NCBI RefSeq assembly: GCF_021173675.1
Contig: NZ_JAIHON010000018.1
Span: 124,001-188,000 of the forward strand
Direction of reading: 5' to 3'
Length of the DNA stretch: 64,000 bases
Origin: Streptomyces lincolnensis
GTDB lineage: Bacteria > Actinomycetota > Actinomycetes > Streptomycetales > Streptomycetaceae
The notes beneath the pieces are model-generated. The model worked only from the letters and a program-made list of their open reading frames with translations. It searched no databases and was not told where the DNA came from. This document shows, in pieces, positions 51,415 through 59,070 of this stretch. The translations under genes were made by a program, and so were the position numbers. The stretch's first letter is position 1; every line of letters begins with the position of its first letter.

Positions 51415-52128
51415 TCAGTCCTCCCGCAGCACGTAACCCACGCCCCGCACGGTGTGGATCAGCTGCGGGGCACCCGGCTCGTCGAGCTTGCGGCGGAGGT
51501 AGCCGACGTAGACGGCGAGGTTCTTGGAGCCGGGGCCGAAGTCGTAGCCCCAGATGCGGTCGTAGATCGTGGAGTGGTCCAGCACGATCCCCGCGTTGCG
51601 CACGAGCAGTTCCAGCAGCTCGAACTCGGTGCGGGTCAGCTCCAGCTCGCGGGGGCCGCGCCAGGCGCGGCGGGCCTGCACGTCCATGCGCAGCCCGGCC
51701 GCCTCGATCTGCCCCTCCGCGGCGGGCGACGCCTTCGGTACGCCGGTCAGGGCGCCCACCGGGCTGGTGCGGCGCAGCAGGGCGCGCAGCCGGGCGAAGA
51801 CCTCCTCGACGTCGAAGGGCTTCACCACGTAGTCGTCGGCACCCGCGTCCAGACCGGCGATCCGGTCCGCCGTCTCCACGAGCGCCGTCAGCATCAGGAT
51901 CGGCGTGCTGTCGCCCTCGGCGCGCAGCACCCGGCAGACCTGGAGTCCGTCGATGCCGGGCATCATCACGTCGAGCAGGAGCACGTCCGGCGGGGACTTG
52001 TGGGCCTGCGCCAGCGCCTCGACTCCGTCGGAGACCGCGGTGACCTGGTAGCCCTCCAGGGTCAGGGCGCGCTCCAGGGCGTGACGGATGGCGCGGTCGT
52101 CTTCGGCGAGCAGCACGGTTTGAGGCAC
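51415..52128 (-). CDS. OmpR/MprA-family response regulator
   Basis: 237 residues from GTG 52128, with TGAGGA upstream. Receiver domain: AEDDRAIRHAL, acceptor Asp in VLLLDVMMPGIDGL, Lys in YVVKPFDVEE. Winged-helix output: LTRTEFELLELLVRNAG and VYVGYLRRKLDEPGAPQLIHTVRGVGYVL. It is immediately followed by the histidine kinase (TGAGTG junction). Confidence 0.93.
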   Translation of the reverse strand: MPQTVLLAEDDRAIRHALERALTLEGYQVTAVSDGVEALAQAHKSPPDVLLLDVMMPGIDGLQVCRVLRAEGDSTPILMLTALVETADRIAGLDAGADDYVVKPFDVEEVFARLRALLRRTSPVGALTGVPKASPAAEGQIEAAGLRMDVQARRAWRGPRELELTRTEFELLELLVRNAGIVLDHSTIYDRIWGYDFGPGSKNLAVYVGYLRRKLDEPGAPQLIHTVRGVGYVLRED

Positions 52129-52234
52129 GTCCTCAGTGTGCCTCGCTTCCGCCGTCCCACGACGTGATGAGCGGCTCACCGGGTGGCCTTCTTACGCGCC
52201 TCTCACCCCGGGGGGCGCAACCGAGGCCGCGCCC

Positions 52235-52268
52235 CTACCGTCTTCTCACGCCTCTACCGTCTTCTCAC
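52235..52268 (-). repeat. 15-bp direct repeat ahead of the response-regulator gene
   Basis: CTACCGTCTTCTCAC occurs at 52235-52249 and again at 52254-52268, separated by 4 bp. The second copy overlaps the stop codon of the FMN reductase gene. It lies about 110 bp upstream of the response-regulator start and could be an operator or a small duplication. Confidence 0.5.
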
Positions 52269-52861
52269 CCCGTGGCCCGCAGCGCCGCCAGCTGTTCGGC
52301 GAACGGGACCACCTCCAGGTCGTCGTTCCCGACCGGCTTCGCCGCGGACAGGCCGTTCATCAGCCCCGCCAGCTCGCCCGCCGCCCGCTCGATCCGCCCG
52401 TCCAGGCCCGCGGCACCCCAGTCCTCGGAGGCCGCGTACACCCCGGTCGGGACGACGACGGCCTTGAGGTGGCTGAAGAGCGGCCGCAGCGCGTGGTCCA
52501 GCACCATCGAGTGCCGGGCGGTGCCGCCGGTCGCCGCGATCAGCACCGGCGTGCCCGCGAGCGCGTCCTTGTCGATCACGTCGAAGAAGGACTTGAACAG
52601 TCCGCTGTAGGAGGCCGAGAACACCGGTGTGACCACGATCAGGCCGTCCGCCCCGGTCACCGCGTCGATCGCGGCGGCCAGCGCCCGGCCCGGGAAGCCG
52701 TTGGTGAAGTTCTGCGCGATCTCCACGGCGAGCTCGCGCAGCTCGACGACCTGTACCACCACGTCATCCGTCCGCCGGCCCACGGCGGCGGCCAGCCGGT
52801 CGGCCAGCAGCCGGGTGGAGGACGGGACGCTCAGTCCGGCCGAGACGACGACGAGCTTCAT
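52265..52861 (-). CDS. NADPH-dependent FMN reductase (CE1759-like)
   Basis: 198 residues. LVVVSAGLSVPSSTRLLADRL opens the flavodoxin-like fold with the FMN phosphate loop, and VTPVFSASYSGLFKSFFDV is the matching flavin-contact motif. These proteins provide FMNH2 to LLM monooxygenases. The neighbouring LLM gene overlaps its start by 4 bp, so the two form a coupled two-component oxygenase, independent of the similar pair in the peptide cluster. Confidence 0.9.
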   Translation of the reverse strand: MKLVVVSAGLSVPSSTRLLADRLAAAVGRRTDDVVVQVVELRELAVEIAQNFTNGFPGRALAAAIDAVTGADGLIVVTPVFSASYSGLFKSFFDVIDKDALAGTPVLIAATGGTARHSMVLDHALRPLFSHLKAVVVPTGVYAASEDWGAAGLDGRIERAAGELAGLMNGLSAAKPVGNDDLEVVPFAEQLAALRATG

Positions 52862-53946
52862 GCGACGGTCTCCTTCTTCGCGGCGGCGAGCAGGGACTGA
52901 TGGGTCGGTGCCTCCGGCACGTCGGCCGGACGGCCCGCGGCGAACTCCTTGCGCAGCACCGGCACGACCTCCTCGCCGAGCATGTCGAGCTGCTCCAGGA
53001 CGGTCTTCAGGGGCAGCCCGGCGTGGTCGATCAGGAACAGCTGGCGCTGGTAGTCACCGGCGTAGTCGCGGAAGGCCAGCGTCTTCTCGATGACCTGCTG
53101 CGGCGAGCCGACGGTCAGCGGGGTCTGGTCGGTGAACTCCTCCAGCGACGGCCCGTGTCCGTAGACGGGCGCGACGTCGAAGTAGGGCCGGAACTCGCGG
53201 ACGGCGTCCTGGGAGTTCCGCCGCATGAACACGTGCCCGCCCAGCCCGACGACGGCCTGCTCGGCCGTGCCGTGCCCGTAGTGCGCGTACCGCTGCCGGT
53301 ACAGGTCGACCATCCGCTTGGTGTGGTCGGCCGGCCAGAAGATGTTGTTGTGGAAGAAGCCGTCGCCGTAGTACGCGGCCTGCTCGGCGATCTCGGGCGA
53401 GCGGATGGAGCCGTGCCAGACGAAGGGCGGTACGCCGTCCAGCGGCCGGGGCGTGGAGGTGAAGCCCTGGAGCGGGGTGCGGAACTTCCCCTCCCAGTCC
53501 ACGACGTCCTCGCGCCACAGCCGCCGCAGCAGGGCGTAGTTCTCGACGGCGAGGTTGATGCCCTGCCGGATGTCCTGCCCGAACCAGGGGTAGACCGGGC
53601 CGGTGTTGCCGCGGCCCATCATCAGGTCCACCCGGCCGTCGGCCAGGTGCTGGAGCATCGCGAAGTCCTCGGCGATCTTCACCGGGTCGTTGGTGGTGAT
53701 CAGCGTGGTGGAGGTGGAGAGGATCAGCTTCTCCGTCCGCGCGGCCACATAGCCGAGCATGGTCGTCGGCGACGACGGCACGAACGGCGGGTTGTGGTGC
53801 TCACCGGTGGCGAACACGTCCAGCCCGACCTCCTCGGCCTTGAGCGCGATGGCGACCATGGCCTTGATGCGCTCACGCTCGGTCGGCGTCCGGCCCGTGG
53901 TCGGGTCCGGCGTGACATCACCGACGCTGAAGATCCCGAACTGCAT
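52858..53946 (-). CDS. LLM-class flavin-dependent oxidoreductase (CE1758-like)
   Basis: 362 residues. FGIFSVGDVTPDPTTG at the start, VFATGEHHNPPFVPSSP, LGYVAARTEKLILSTSTTLI and DLMMGRGNTGPVYPWF are luciferase-like TIM-barrel motifs. It would use FMNH2 from the reductase encoded downstream with a 4-bp overlap. The substrate is unknown. Overlapping inverted repeats immediately upstream suggest control by a repressor. Confidence 0.9.
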   Translation of the reverse strand: MQFGIFSVGDVTPDPTTGRTPTERERIKAMVAIALKAEEVGLDVFATGEHHNPPFVPSSPTTMLGYVAARTEKLILSTSTTLITTNDPVKIAEDFAMLQHLADGRVDLMMGRGNTGPVYPWFGQDIRQGINLAVENYALLRRLWREDVVDWEGKFRTPLQGFTSTPRPLDGVPPFVWHGSIRSPEIAEQAAYYGDGFFHNNIFWPADHTKRMVDLYRQRYAHYGHGTAEQAVVGLGGHVFMRRNSQDAVREFRPYFDVAPVYGHGPSLEEFTDQTPLTVGSPQQVIEKTLAFRDYAGDYQRQLFLIDHAGLPLKTVLEQLDMLGEEVVPVLRKEFAAGRPADVPEAPTHQSLLAAAKKETVA

Positions 53947-53966
53947 GGTCGCTCACCCTCCAGGTT

Positions 53967-53994
53967 GTTGACCGTTCAACTATACCCCTTGAAC
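53967..53994 (-). promoter_or_regulatory. Nested operator-like inverted repeats at the LLM promoter
   Basis: Two overlapping palindromes: GTTGA-N4-TCAAC (53967-53980) and GTTCAA-N9-TTGAAC (53974-53994). On the minus strand a TATAGT sequence, suitable as a -10 box, lies between them about 35 bp before the LLM start codon. The arrangement fits a MarR- or TetR-type repressor site over a promoter. Confidence 0.5.
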
Positions 53995-54033
53995 AGCCCT
54001 CCAGCCCGCCGTATTCCACTCCCCCGAGTCCCC

Positions 54034-54474
54034 CTAACCCTCCTCCCCATCCAGCGGCTTCATGAAGGTGAACGCCCTGATGCCCATCCGTTCCCGCAGG
54101 TAGAAGCGGTGGGCGTCGGTGCGCTGGGTGCCCGAGTCCAGCCGCAGCCTCCGACACCGCAGCGCCCGCCCCCGCTCCTCCAGATACGCGAGCAGCGCAT
54201 GCCCGACCCCCTGCGACCGCGCCGCCTCCGCGGTCACCAGGTCGTCGACGTACAAGGTGCGCAACCCACTGGTGTTGACGATCACCCGCCACCCGGCCAC
54301 CCCCACGCAGCCGCCGCCGTCGTAGACGGCGCTGAACCGCAGCCCCTGCCCGTGCCCCTCCGCATACACCTCCGCGAAGAGCTCCTCGGTGAGATGCGGA
54401 CGCAGCTCGCGCAGAACGGGCAGTATCTCGGCGCCGAGACGGGGGTCGCCGGGTTCCAGATCGATGATCTTCAT
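54034..54474 (-). CDS. GNAT-family N-acetyltransferase
   Basis: 146 residues. LYVDDLVTAEAARSQGVGHALLAYLEE contains the acetyl-CoA-binding pyrophosphate motif (SQGVGHAL), and LDSGTQRTDAHRFYLRERMGI is the typical C-terminal strand-helix of GNAT proteins. Such enzymes acetylate small amines or proteins, and the substrate is not evident. Start ATG 54474 (MKIIDLEPGD). It stands apart from its neighbours by about 50-90 bp. Confidence 0.87.
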   Translation of the reverse strand: MKIIDLEPGDPRLGAEILPVLRELRPHLTEELFAEVYAEGHGQGLRFSAVYDGGGCVGVAGWRVIVNTSGLRTLYVDDLVTAEAARSQGVGHALLAYLEERGRALRCRRLRLDSGTQRTDAHRFYLRERMGIRAFTFMKPLDGEEG

Positions 54475-54524
54475 GGCCGTAACCTATCCGGAGCCGACCG
54501 GGCGACCGGGCCGCGCAGCCACCC

Positions 54525-55436
54525 CTACGGCACCAGGACCAGCCGCCCCCGCACCCCGCCCTCCGCGAGCCGGGCATGGGCCTTCGACGCCTCGTCCAGG
54601 GCGTAGGTCTCGGCGACCCGAAGAGTCAGCACCCCCTCGTCCACCAGCCGGACCAGTTCCGCGAGCCGCTCCCCGTCGGCGATCACCCCGATCGCGGTGG
54701 TCCGCACTCCCCGTACCGACGCCGGATACGCCCCGGGTATGGCGCCGACGTACACGCCCCCGTCCCGCACCCCCTCCAACGCCGCCTCACCGAGAACCGC
54801 CGCGTCCAGCACCGCGTCGAAGCGCCGCCCCTCGCCGAGCCCGCCGCTCATGAAGTCCGCCGCCCCCAGGGACCGTACGAACTCCTCGTCCCACGCACGG
54901 GCGAGCCCGGTCACCGACACCCCGCGGCGCGCGGCGAGTTGGATGGCGAAGCCGCCGACCGCACCCGACGCACCGGTCACCAGCAGGGACTGCCCCGGCG
55001 CCAACTCCAGCAGCTCCAGGGCCTGTTCGGCGGCCAGGGCATTGAGGGGCAGCGTGGCCGCGTGGACCATGTCCACCGTCCGGGGCGCGGCCGCCACCGC
55101 GCCGGAGTCCACCACGACATACTCGGCATGCGCGCCGAGTGCCTTCACCGGACCGACGGCCAGCGCCACCACCGCGTCCCCGGCGCCCCAAGGGCCCTCG
55201 ACCTCGTCGCCGACCGCGTCCACGGTCCCCGCGATGTCCCAGCCGAGCCCGAGCCGCTCCCCCGCGCCCCCGAAGACGCCCTGGCGCACCCCGGCGTCCA
55301 CCGGGTTCAACGCGCTCGCCGCCACCTTGATCCGCACCTGCCCCGCCCCCGGCTCGGGCACCGCCGTCTCCACGACCTCCACGACCTCCGGCCCGCCGAA
55401 CGCCGTCACCACCACAGCACGCATGACTGCACGCAT
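54525..55436 (-). CDS. Quinone-oxidoreductase-like NADP-dependent MDR protein
   Basis: 303 residues from ATG 55436 with GGGGAG upstream; a second ATG four codons later is a duplicate (MRAVMRAVVV). VVVTAFGGPEVVEVVE and VKVAASALNPVDAGVRQG are the catalytic-domain start of the MDR family. LLVTGASGAVGGFAIQLA is the Rossmann loop. Zinc-ligand Cys residues are missing, as in quinone oxidoreductases. It is divergent from the HxlR regulator at 55562, a standard pairing in which the regulator responds to quinones, aldehydes or similar electrophiles. Confidence 0.88.
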   Translation of the reverse strand: MRAVMRAVVVTAFGGPEVVEVVETAVPEPGAGQVRIKVAASALNPVDAGVRQGVFGGAGERLGLGWDIAGTVDAVGDEVEGPWGAGDAVVALAVGPVKALGAHAEYVVVDSGAVAAAPRTVDMVHAATLPLNALAAEQALELLELAPGQSLLVTGASGAVGGFAIQLAARRGVSVTGLARAWDEEFVRSLGAADFMSGGLGEGRRFDAVLDAAVLGEAALEGVRDGGVYVGAIPGAYPASVRGVRTTAIGVIADGERLAELVRLVDEGVLTLRVAETYALDEASKAHARLAEGGVRGRLVLVP

Positions 55437-55504
55437 GACTGAAAACTCCCCTATGTCACCGATCGCCTCGGTATCTCCTCAGCTGTCAGCAACCCTAGGA
55501 AGAG

Positions 55505-55530
55505 CTACTATCCGTTGGTAAGTAGTTACC
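55505..55530. promoter_or_regulatory. Candidate HxlR operator
   Basis: GGTAA (55517-55521) and TTACC (55526-55530) form a perfect palindrome GGTAAGTAGTTACC, and a wider CTACT (55505-55509) / AGTAG (55521-55525) repeat overlaps it. It lies in the 125-bp divergent gap between the oxidoreductase and HxlR genes and resembles the GTAxTTAC-rich sites of this regulator family. Confidence 0.55.
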
Positions 55531-55561
55531 CGAAGGTGCGTACGTCCCCCGGAGGTGAGCC

Positions 55562-56026
55562 ATGCCGACCATGACCGCGGCCCAACGGCGTGAACAGGCC
55601 CGTACCGAGTACGACGCGTTCATCAAGGCCTGCCCCACCCACCAACTCCTGGGCCGCATCAGCGAGAAGTGGGCGTGCCTCACCCTCGCCGCCCTCTCCT
55701 CCGGCACCCTGCGCTACAGCGATCTCGCCCGGACGCTCGCCGGCGTGAGCCCCAAGATGCTGACGCAGACCCTGCGTTCGCTGGAGCGCGACGGACTCGT
55801 CTCCCGCACGGTGACCCCGTCCGTGCCCGTCCGCGTCGACTACGCCCTCACCGACCTCGGGCACAGCCTCGCCGAGATGATGAAGGCCGTGAAGAACTGG
55901 GCGGAGACGCACATCATGGAGGTGCACGAGGCACGCGAGCGCTACGACACCGAAGGCGCTGTCGCCGAGGCGGGAGCCGGGGCCGGGGTTCATGAGACTG
56001 GAGCCCGAGCCGGGGCTCAGAAGTAG
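55562..56026 (+). CDS. HxlR-family transcriptional regulator
   Basis: 154 residues from ATG 55562 with GGAGGTGAG just upstream. The winged-helix core reads CPTHQLLGRISEKWACLTLAAL, then LRYSDLARTLAGVSPKMLTQTLRSLERDGLVSR, as in HxlR/QorR proteins. Cys in ACPTHQ sits at the position used by redox-sensing members. The last 25 residues are an Ala/Gly-rich tail. It probably represses the divergent oxidoreductase. The 3' end overlaps the convergent secreted-protein gene by 10 bp. Confidence 0.9.
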   Translation: MPTMTAAQRREQARTEYDAFIKACPTHQLLGRISEKWACLTLAALSSGTLRYSDLARTLAGVSPKMLTQTLRSLERDGLVSRTVTPSVPVRVDYALTDLGHSLAEMMKAVKNWAETHIMEVHEARERYDTEGAVAEAGAGAGVHETGARAGAQK

Positions 56027-56505
56027 TACTCGTCCCCCGTGTCCAGCACCAGCACCCGCTGCCGGTCGTTCAGCCGGTCGTGGTCCACCGCCCCGCCGCT
56101 CCACACCGTGTCGATCTCCAGCAGCACCTCGGACGGCACGCCCAGCAGCCGTACCCGCAGCTCGACCCGCTCCCCGACACCGTCCGCGGCCAGCTCACCG
56201 ATCCGGCACAGCACCACCTGCCGCCCCGACCGCGCGCACCCCTCCGGCATCGCCTGCCGGTCCTCCAAGGGCTCCGACCAGCGCAGCCGCACCGTCGCGT
56301 CCGGCACCGCCGAAGGGCCGTGATTGCGGGGCGTGAACCGCACGTCCACCCGGCCGGAGGCCATCCGGGCGAGGCCGTGATAGGCGAGATCCGCCTCGGG
56401 CCCACGGTCGTCGGCCCCCGCGACCGGCGCGACACCGCCCACCACCGCCAGGGCGGCCCCCCACACGACCAGACCCCGCAGCCCTGCCCTCACCCGTGCC
56501 CGCAT
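56017..56505 (-). CDS. Hypothetical secreted protein
   Basis: About 162 residues from ATG 56505, with GAGGAG 8 bp upstream; a GTG two codons before is an alternative. Signal peptide: basic start, hydrophobic 12-30, cleavage near AGA. The mature part reads ADLAYHGLARMASGRVDVRFTPRNHGPSAVPDATVRLRW in two pieces, resembling a single DUF11-like or immunoglobulin-like beta-sandwich, with two Cys residues that could pair. No function is recognised. Confidence 0.65.
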   Translation of the reverse strand: MRARVRAGLRGLVVWGAALAVVGGVAPVAGADDRGPEADLAYHGLARMASGRVDVRFTPRNHGPSAVPDATVRLRWSEPLEDRQAMPEGCARSGRQVVLCRIGELAADGVGERVELRVRLLGVPSEVLLEIDTVWSGGAVDHDRLNDRQRVLVLDTGDEYYF

Positions 56506-56613
56506 GCCACCCACTCCTCGCTCCACCGCACCGCGTAACCGACACGGGGATGTATCCCACGAGGAGCGAGCGACAGGCGCCGTCCATCAGGTGACACCGC
56601 TCGAACGGCTCGC

Positions 56614-57048
56614 TCAGGACGGCTCGTCGGGCAGCAGTCCCAGCTGCCCCAGAAACTCCATCTCGTCGAAGTAGAGCCGGTAGTCCACGATCCGGCCGTC
56701 CTTCACCGTGGCGAAGTCGACCCCGCGGATCCGGATCTCCTTCTGCGTCGCGGGGAGCGTCTCCCCGGTCGGCAGATGCAGCGGCCCGGTGTTGCGCCCG
56801 CTGAAGACGCCCTCGTCGATGGCCGTGTCACCGACCTCGTACGAGTGCACCGTCTCGAACGTGGCCTCGGGGACCGCCTCCGTCATCTGCCGCCAGTACT
56901 CGACGATGCCGTCGCGCCCGCGGATCTCCCCCTCGTCGGGGGTGAGGGCGACGGCGTCCTCGGCGTACAGCTCGCCGATGACCTTCAGATCGGGATGCGT
57001 GGTCAGCGCGTCCGTGAGCCGGTCCATGACCTCGCGTGCTTCTCCCAT
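56614..57048 (-). CDS. SnoaL-like/NTF2-fold protein
   Basis: 144 residues from ATG 57048, preceded by GGAGGTGGA. LYAEDAVALTPDEGEIRGRDGIVEYWRQMTEAVPEA (read across residues 26-60) and GRIVDYRLYFDEMEFLGQLGLLP are typical of SnoaL-like polyketide-cyclase-related proteins of the NTF2 fold. Many members are of unknown function and bind small hydrophobic ligands. It is divergent from the SDR gene at 57261, so a shared role is possible. Confidence 0.82.
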   Translation of the reverse strand: MGEAREVMDRLTDALTTHPDLKVIGELYAEDAVALTPDEGEIRGRDGIVEYWRQMTEAVPEATFETVHSYEVGDTAIDEGVFSGRNTGPLHLPTGETLPATQKEIRIRGVDFATVKDGRIVDYRLYFDEMEFLGQLGLLPDEPS

Positions 57049-57204
57049 GTTCCACCTCCACACGGCCGGAGGATCACCCACCTCATTGTCCCACCGCACT
57101 CCGCCGCGCACCCTCTGGCACCGCCCACAGAACGAGATCACCGGCCGCCCCGGAGGCACCCCCACCTATCCTGACGACAGTCGGCAGTCCATCCGTAGTC
57201 CAGC

Positions 57205-57241
57205 AGTACGAACGCACTCCGATAGTACGAACGCACTCCGA
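57205..57241 (+). repeat. Exact 18-bp direct repeat upstream of the SDR gene
   Basis: AGTACGAACGCACTCCGA occurs at 57205-57222 and 57224-57241 with one base between (19-bp period). It ends 19 bp before the SDR start codon and overlaps the expected promoter or leader. Two adjacent operator half-sites or a recent duplication are possible. Confidence 0.7.
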
Positions 57242-57260
57242 CCGCACGAGGAGCAAGCCC

Positions 57261-58037
57261 ATGGCCCCCGCCGCCCCGTCCGCCGCCTCCCGCATCGCCG
57301 TCGTCACCGGCGCGAGCAGCGGCATCGGTGCCGCCACCGCACGCCGGCTCGCGGAGGCCGGCTACCGCGTCGTCCTCACCGCCCGCCGCAAGGACCGTAT
57401 CGAGGCGCTGGCGGAGGAGATCACCGCGGCCGGCCACCAGGCGACGGCCTACCCCCTCGACGTCACCGACCGCGCCGCGGTGGACGAGTTCGCCTCGGCC
57501 TTCAAGACGATCGGCGTCCTGGTCAACAACGCCGGCGGAGCCCTCGGCGCCGACCCGGTCGCGACCGGCGACCCCGCCGACTGGCGCACGATGTACGAGA
57601 CCAACGTCATCGGCACCCTGAACCTCACCCAGGCGCTGCTCCCCAAGCTCGACGCGAGCGGCGACGGCACGATCGTCGTCGTCTCCTCCACCGCCGGCCA
57701 CGGCACCTACGAGGGCGGCGCGGGCTATGTCGCCGCCAAGCACGGCGCCCACGTCCTCGCCGAGACCCTCCGCCTGGAGATCGTCGGCCGCCCCGTCCGC
57801 GTCATCGAGATCGCGCCCGGCATGGTCAAGACCGACGAGTTCGCCCTCACCCGCTTCGCCGGCGACAAGGAGAAGGCCGAAAAGGTCTACCAGGGCGTCG
57901 CCGAGCCCCTCACCGCCGACGACGTCGCCGACACCATCACCTGGACCATCACCCGCCCCAGCCACGTCAACGTGGACCTCCTCGTCCTCCGCCCCCGCGC
58001 CCAGGCCTCCAACACGAAGGTCCACCGGGAGCTCTGA
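57261..58037 (+). CDS. Short-chain dehydrogenase/reductase (YdfG-like)
   Basis: 258 residues from ATG 57261 with GAGGAGC upstream. NAD(P)-binding TGASSGIG at 16-23, NNAG at 89-92, catalytic Ser near 142, Tyr156 and Lys160 (YVAAK). ARRKDR after strand 2 suggests NADPH preference. The C-terminal ITWTITRPSHVNVDLLVLRPRAQ is close to serine/3-hydroxy acid dehydrogenases of the YdfG type. The LAGLIDADG endonuclease gene lies 160 bp downstream. Confidence 0.92.
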   Translation: MAPAAPSAASRIAVVTGASSGIGAATARRLAEAGYRVVLTARRKDRIEALAEEITAAGHQATAYPLDVTDRAAVDEFASAFKTIGVLVNNAGGALGADPVATGDPADWRTMYETNVIGTLNLTQALLPKLDASGDGTIVVVSSTAGHGTYEGGAGYVAAKHGAHVLAETLRLEIVGRPVRVIEIAPGMVKTDEFALTRFAGDKEKAEKVYQGVAEPLTADDVADTITWTITRPSHVNVDLLVLRPRAQASNTKVHREL

Positions 58038-58194
58038 CAGCGGCCGTTAACTCACAGGAGTGAACGTCGTCGATCACCCGAACGGAGACCGAACCAGCGA
58101 CCTAGGCTCGCGCCACAACATCAACACGACGGCCCTCGGCAGGGACTGGCATCCCGGCCAAGGGCCTGACCAGCACGGAAGGAACAGCTTCCGC

Positions 58195-59022
58195 ATGGCT
58201 GACTGCGAGCCTATCGCCCACCAGTTCATGGACCTCACGGTCCCCGAGTACGCGTACATGTTTGGCTTCTTGCAGGCGGACGGGCATCTCTCCCAACAAT
58301 CGCGGCAGAGGGGGCGGTTGACCGTCGAGATCAGCGCGCGAGACATCGCTCTCCTGCGAAGCTTCCAGCAGTTGACGCCGTACAACAGCAGCATTACGGA
58401 GCGCACGCGTTCAACGAACTTCTCCGAGACCCACACCTCGGCCACCTGGACCCTGTGGTCCCTCGAAGCCAGGACTCTGCTCAACGAACTCGGCCTGCCT
58501 TACGGCCGCAAGTCGAAGACGATCGCCCCGCCCTGTGTCGAGTTCTCGGACCGCGACTACGTCCGAGGCATCATCGACGCCGACGGCTCGGTGGGGTACA
58601 CGAGCCAGGGGCACCCGTTCGTCTCTCTGACCACGCAGAGCACCCCCATCGGCACGTACTTGTGCCTCTACGTCGAGGAGATCACGGGCGCCGCGCGCAC
58701 TTTGAAACGTAACGCCCGGGACGACATCTACAACATTCTGTACACGAAGGAGAACGCCCAGCAGTTGGCATCCCACCTGTATTACCCGGGCTGCCTGTCG
58801 CTGAGTCGGAAGCAGGACGCCGCGGATTCACTTGGCTCCTGGGTACGCCCTGCAAATATGGAACGCAGGCCTCCCCGCATCCGATGGACCGCGGAAATGG
58901 ATCGCGTCCTACTCGCGGCACCGACCATCGCGCATGCCGCCGCAGAGCTCGGCTACTCCCGGAGCCCTTGCCAAAACCGCCGGTGGAAACTGCTGCACGG
59001 CGTCGTGCCGCTGCCGGACTGA
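58195..59022 (+). CDS. Free-standing LAGLIDADG homing endonuclease
   Basis: 275 residues from ATG 58195; the frame is open back to a GTG at 58060, but its ribosome-binding site is too close. Two LAGLIDADG helices are visible: FGFLQADGH at 23-31 and VRGIIDADG at 123-131, each ending in the metal-binding Asp. The spacing of 100 residues is that of a monomeric two-motif enzyme. The C-terminus (IRWTAEMDRVLLAAPTIAHA onward) looks like a helix-turn-helix. Codons ending in A or T (TTT, TTG, CAA, CAT) are much more frequent than in neighbours, which suggests transfer. No intein or intron around it is evident. Confidence 0.82.
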   Translation: MADCEPIAHQFMDLTVPEYAYMFGFLQADGHLSQQSRQRGRLTVEISARDIALLRSFQQLTPYNSSITERTRSTNFSETHTSATWTLWSLEARTLLNELGLPYGRKSKTIAPPCVEFSDRDYVRGIIDADGSVGYTSQGHPFVSLTTQSTPIGTYLCLYVEEITGAARTLKRNARDDIYNILYTKENAQQLASHLYYPGCLSLSRKQDAADSLGSWVRPANMERRPPRIRWTAEMDRVLLAAPTIAHAAAELGYSRSPCQNRRWKLLHGVVPLPD

Positions 59023-59029
59023 GCAACCC

Positions 59030-59065
59030 GTGTTGGGCGCGGCACACGATCACCGCGCCCAACAC
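59030..59065. terminator. Bidirectional terminator hairpin
   Basis: Perfect 13-bp inverted repeat GTGTTGGGCGCGG (59030-59042) and complement (59053-59065), between the convergent ends of the endonuclease and rtcB genes. Confidence 0.78.
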
Positions 59066-59070
59066 CGTTC

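Noticed and set aside
49888..52167. A 759-codon plus-strand open frame opposite the two-component genes
   Set aside because: Antisense shadow of a receiver, HisKA and HATPase with clear catalytic residues on the minus strand.
58060..58194. Upstream in-frame start for the LAGLIDADG endonuclease
   Set aside because: The AGGA before GTG 58060 is too close to serve as a ribosome-binding site and the added residues have no family resemblance.
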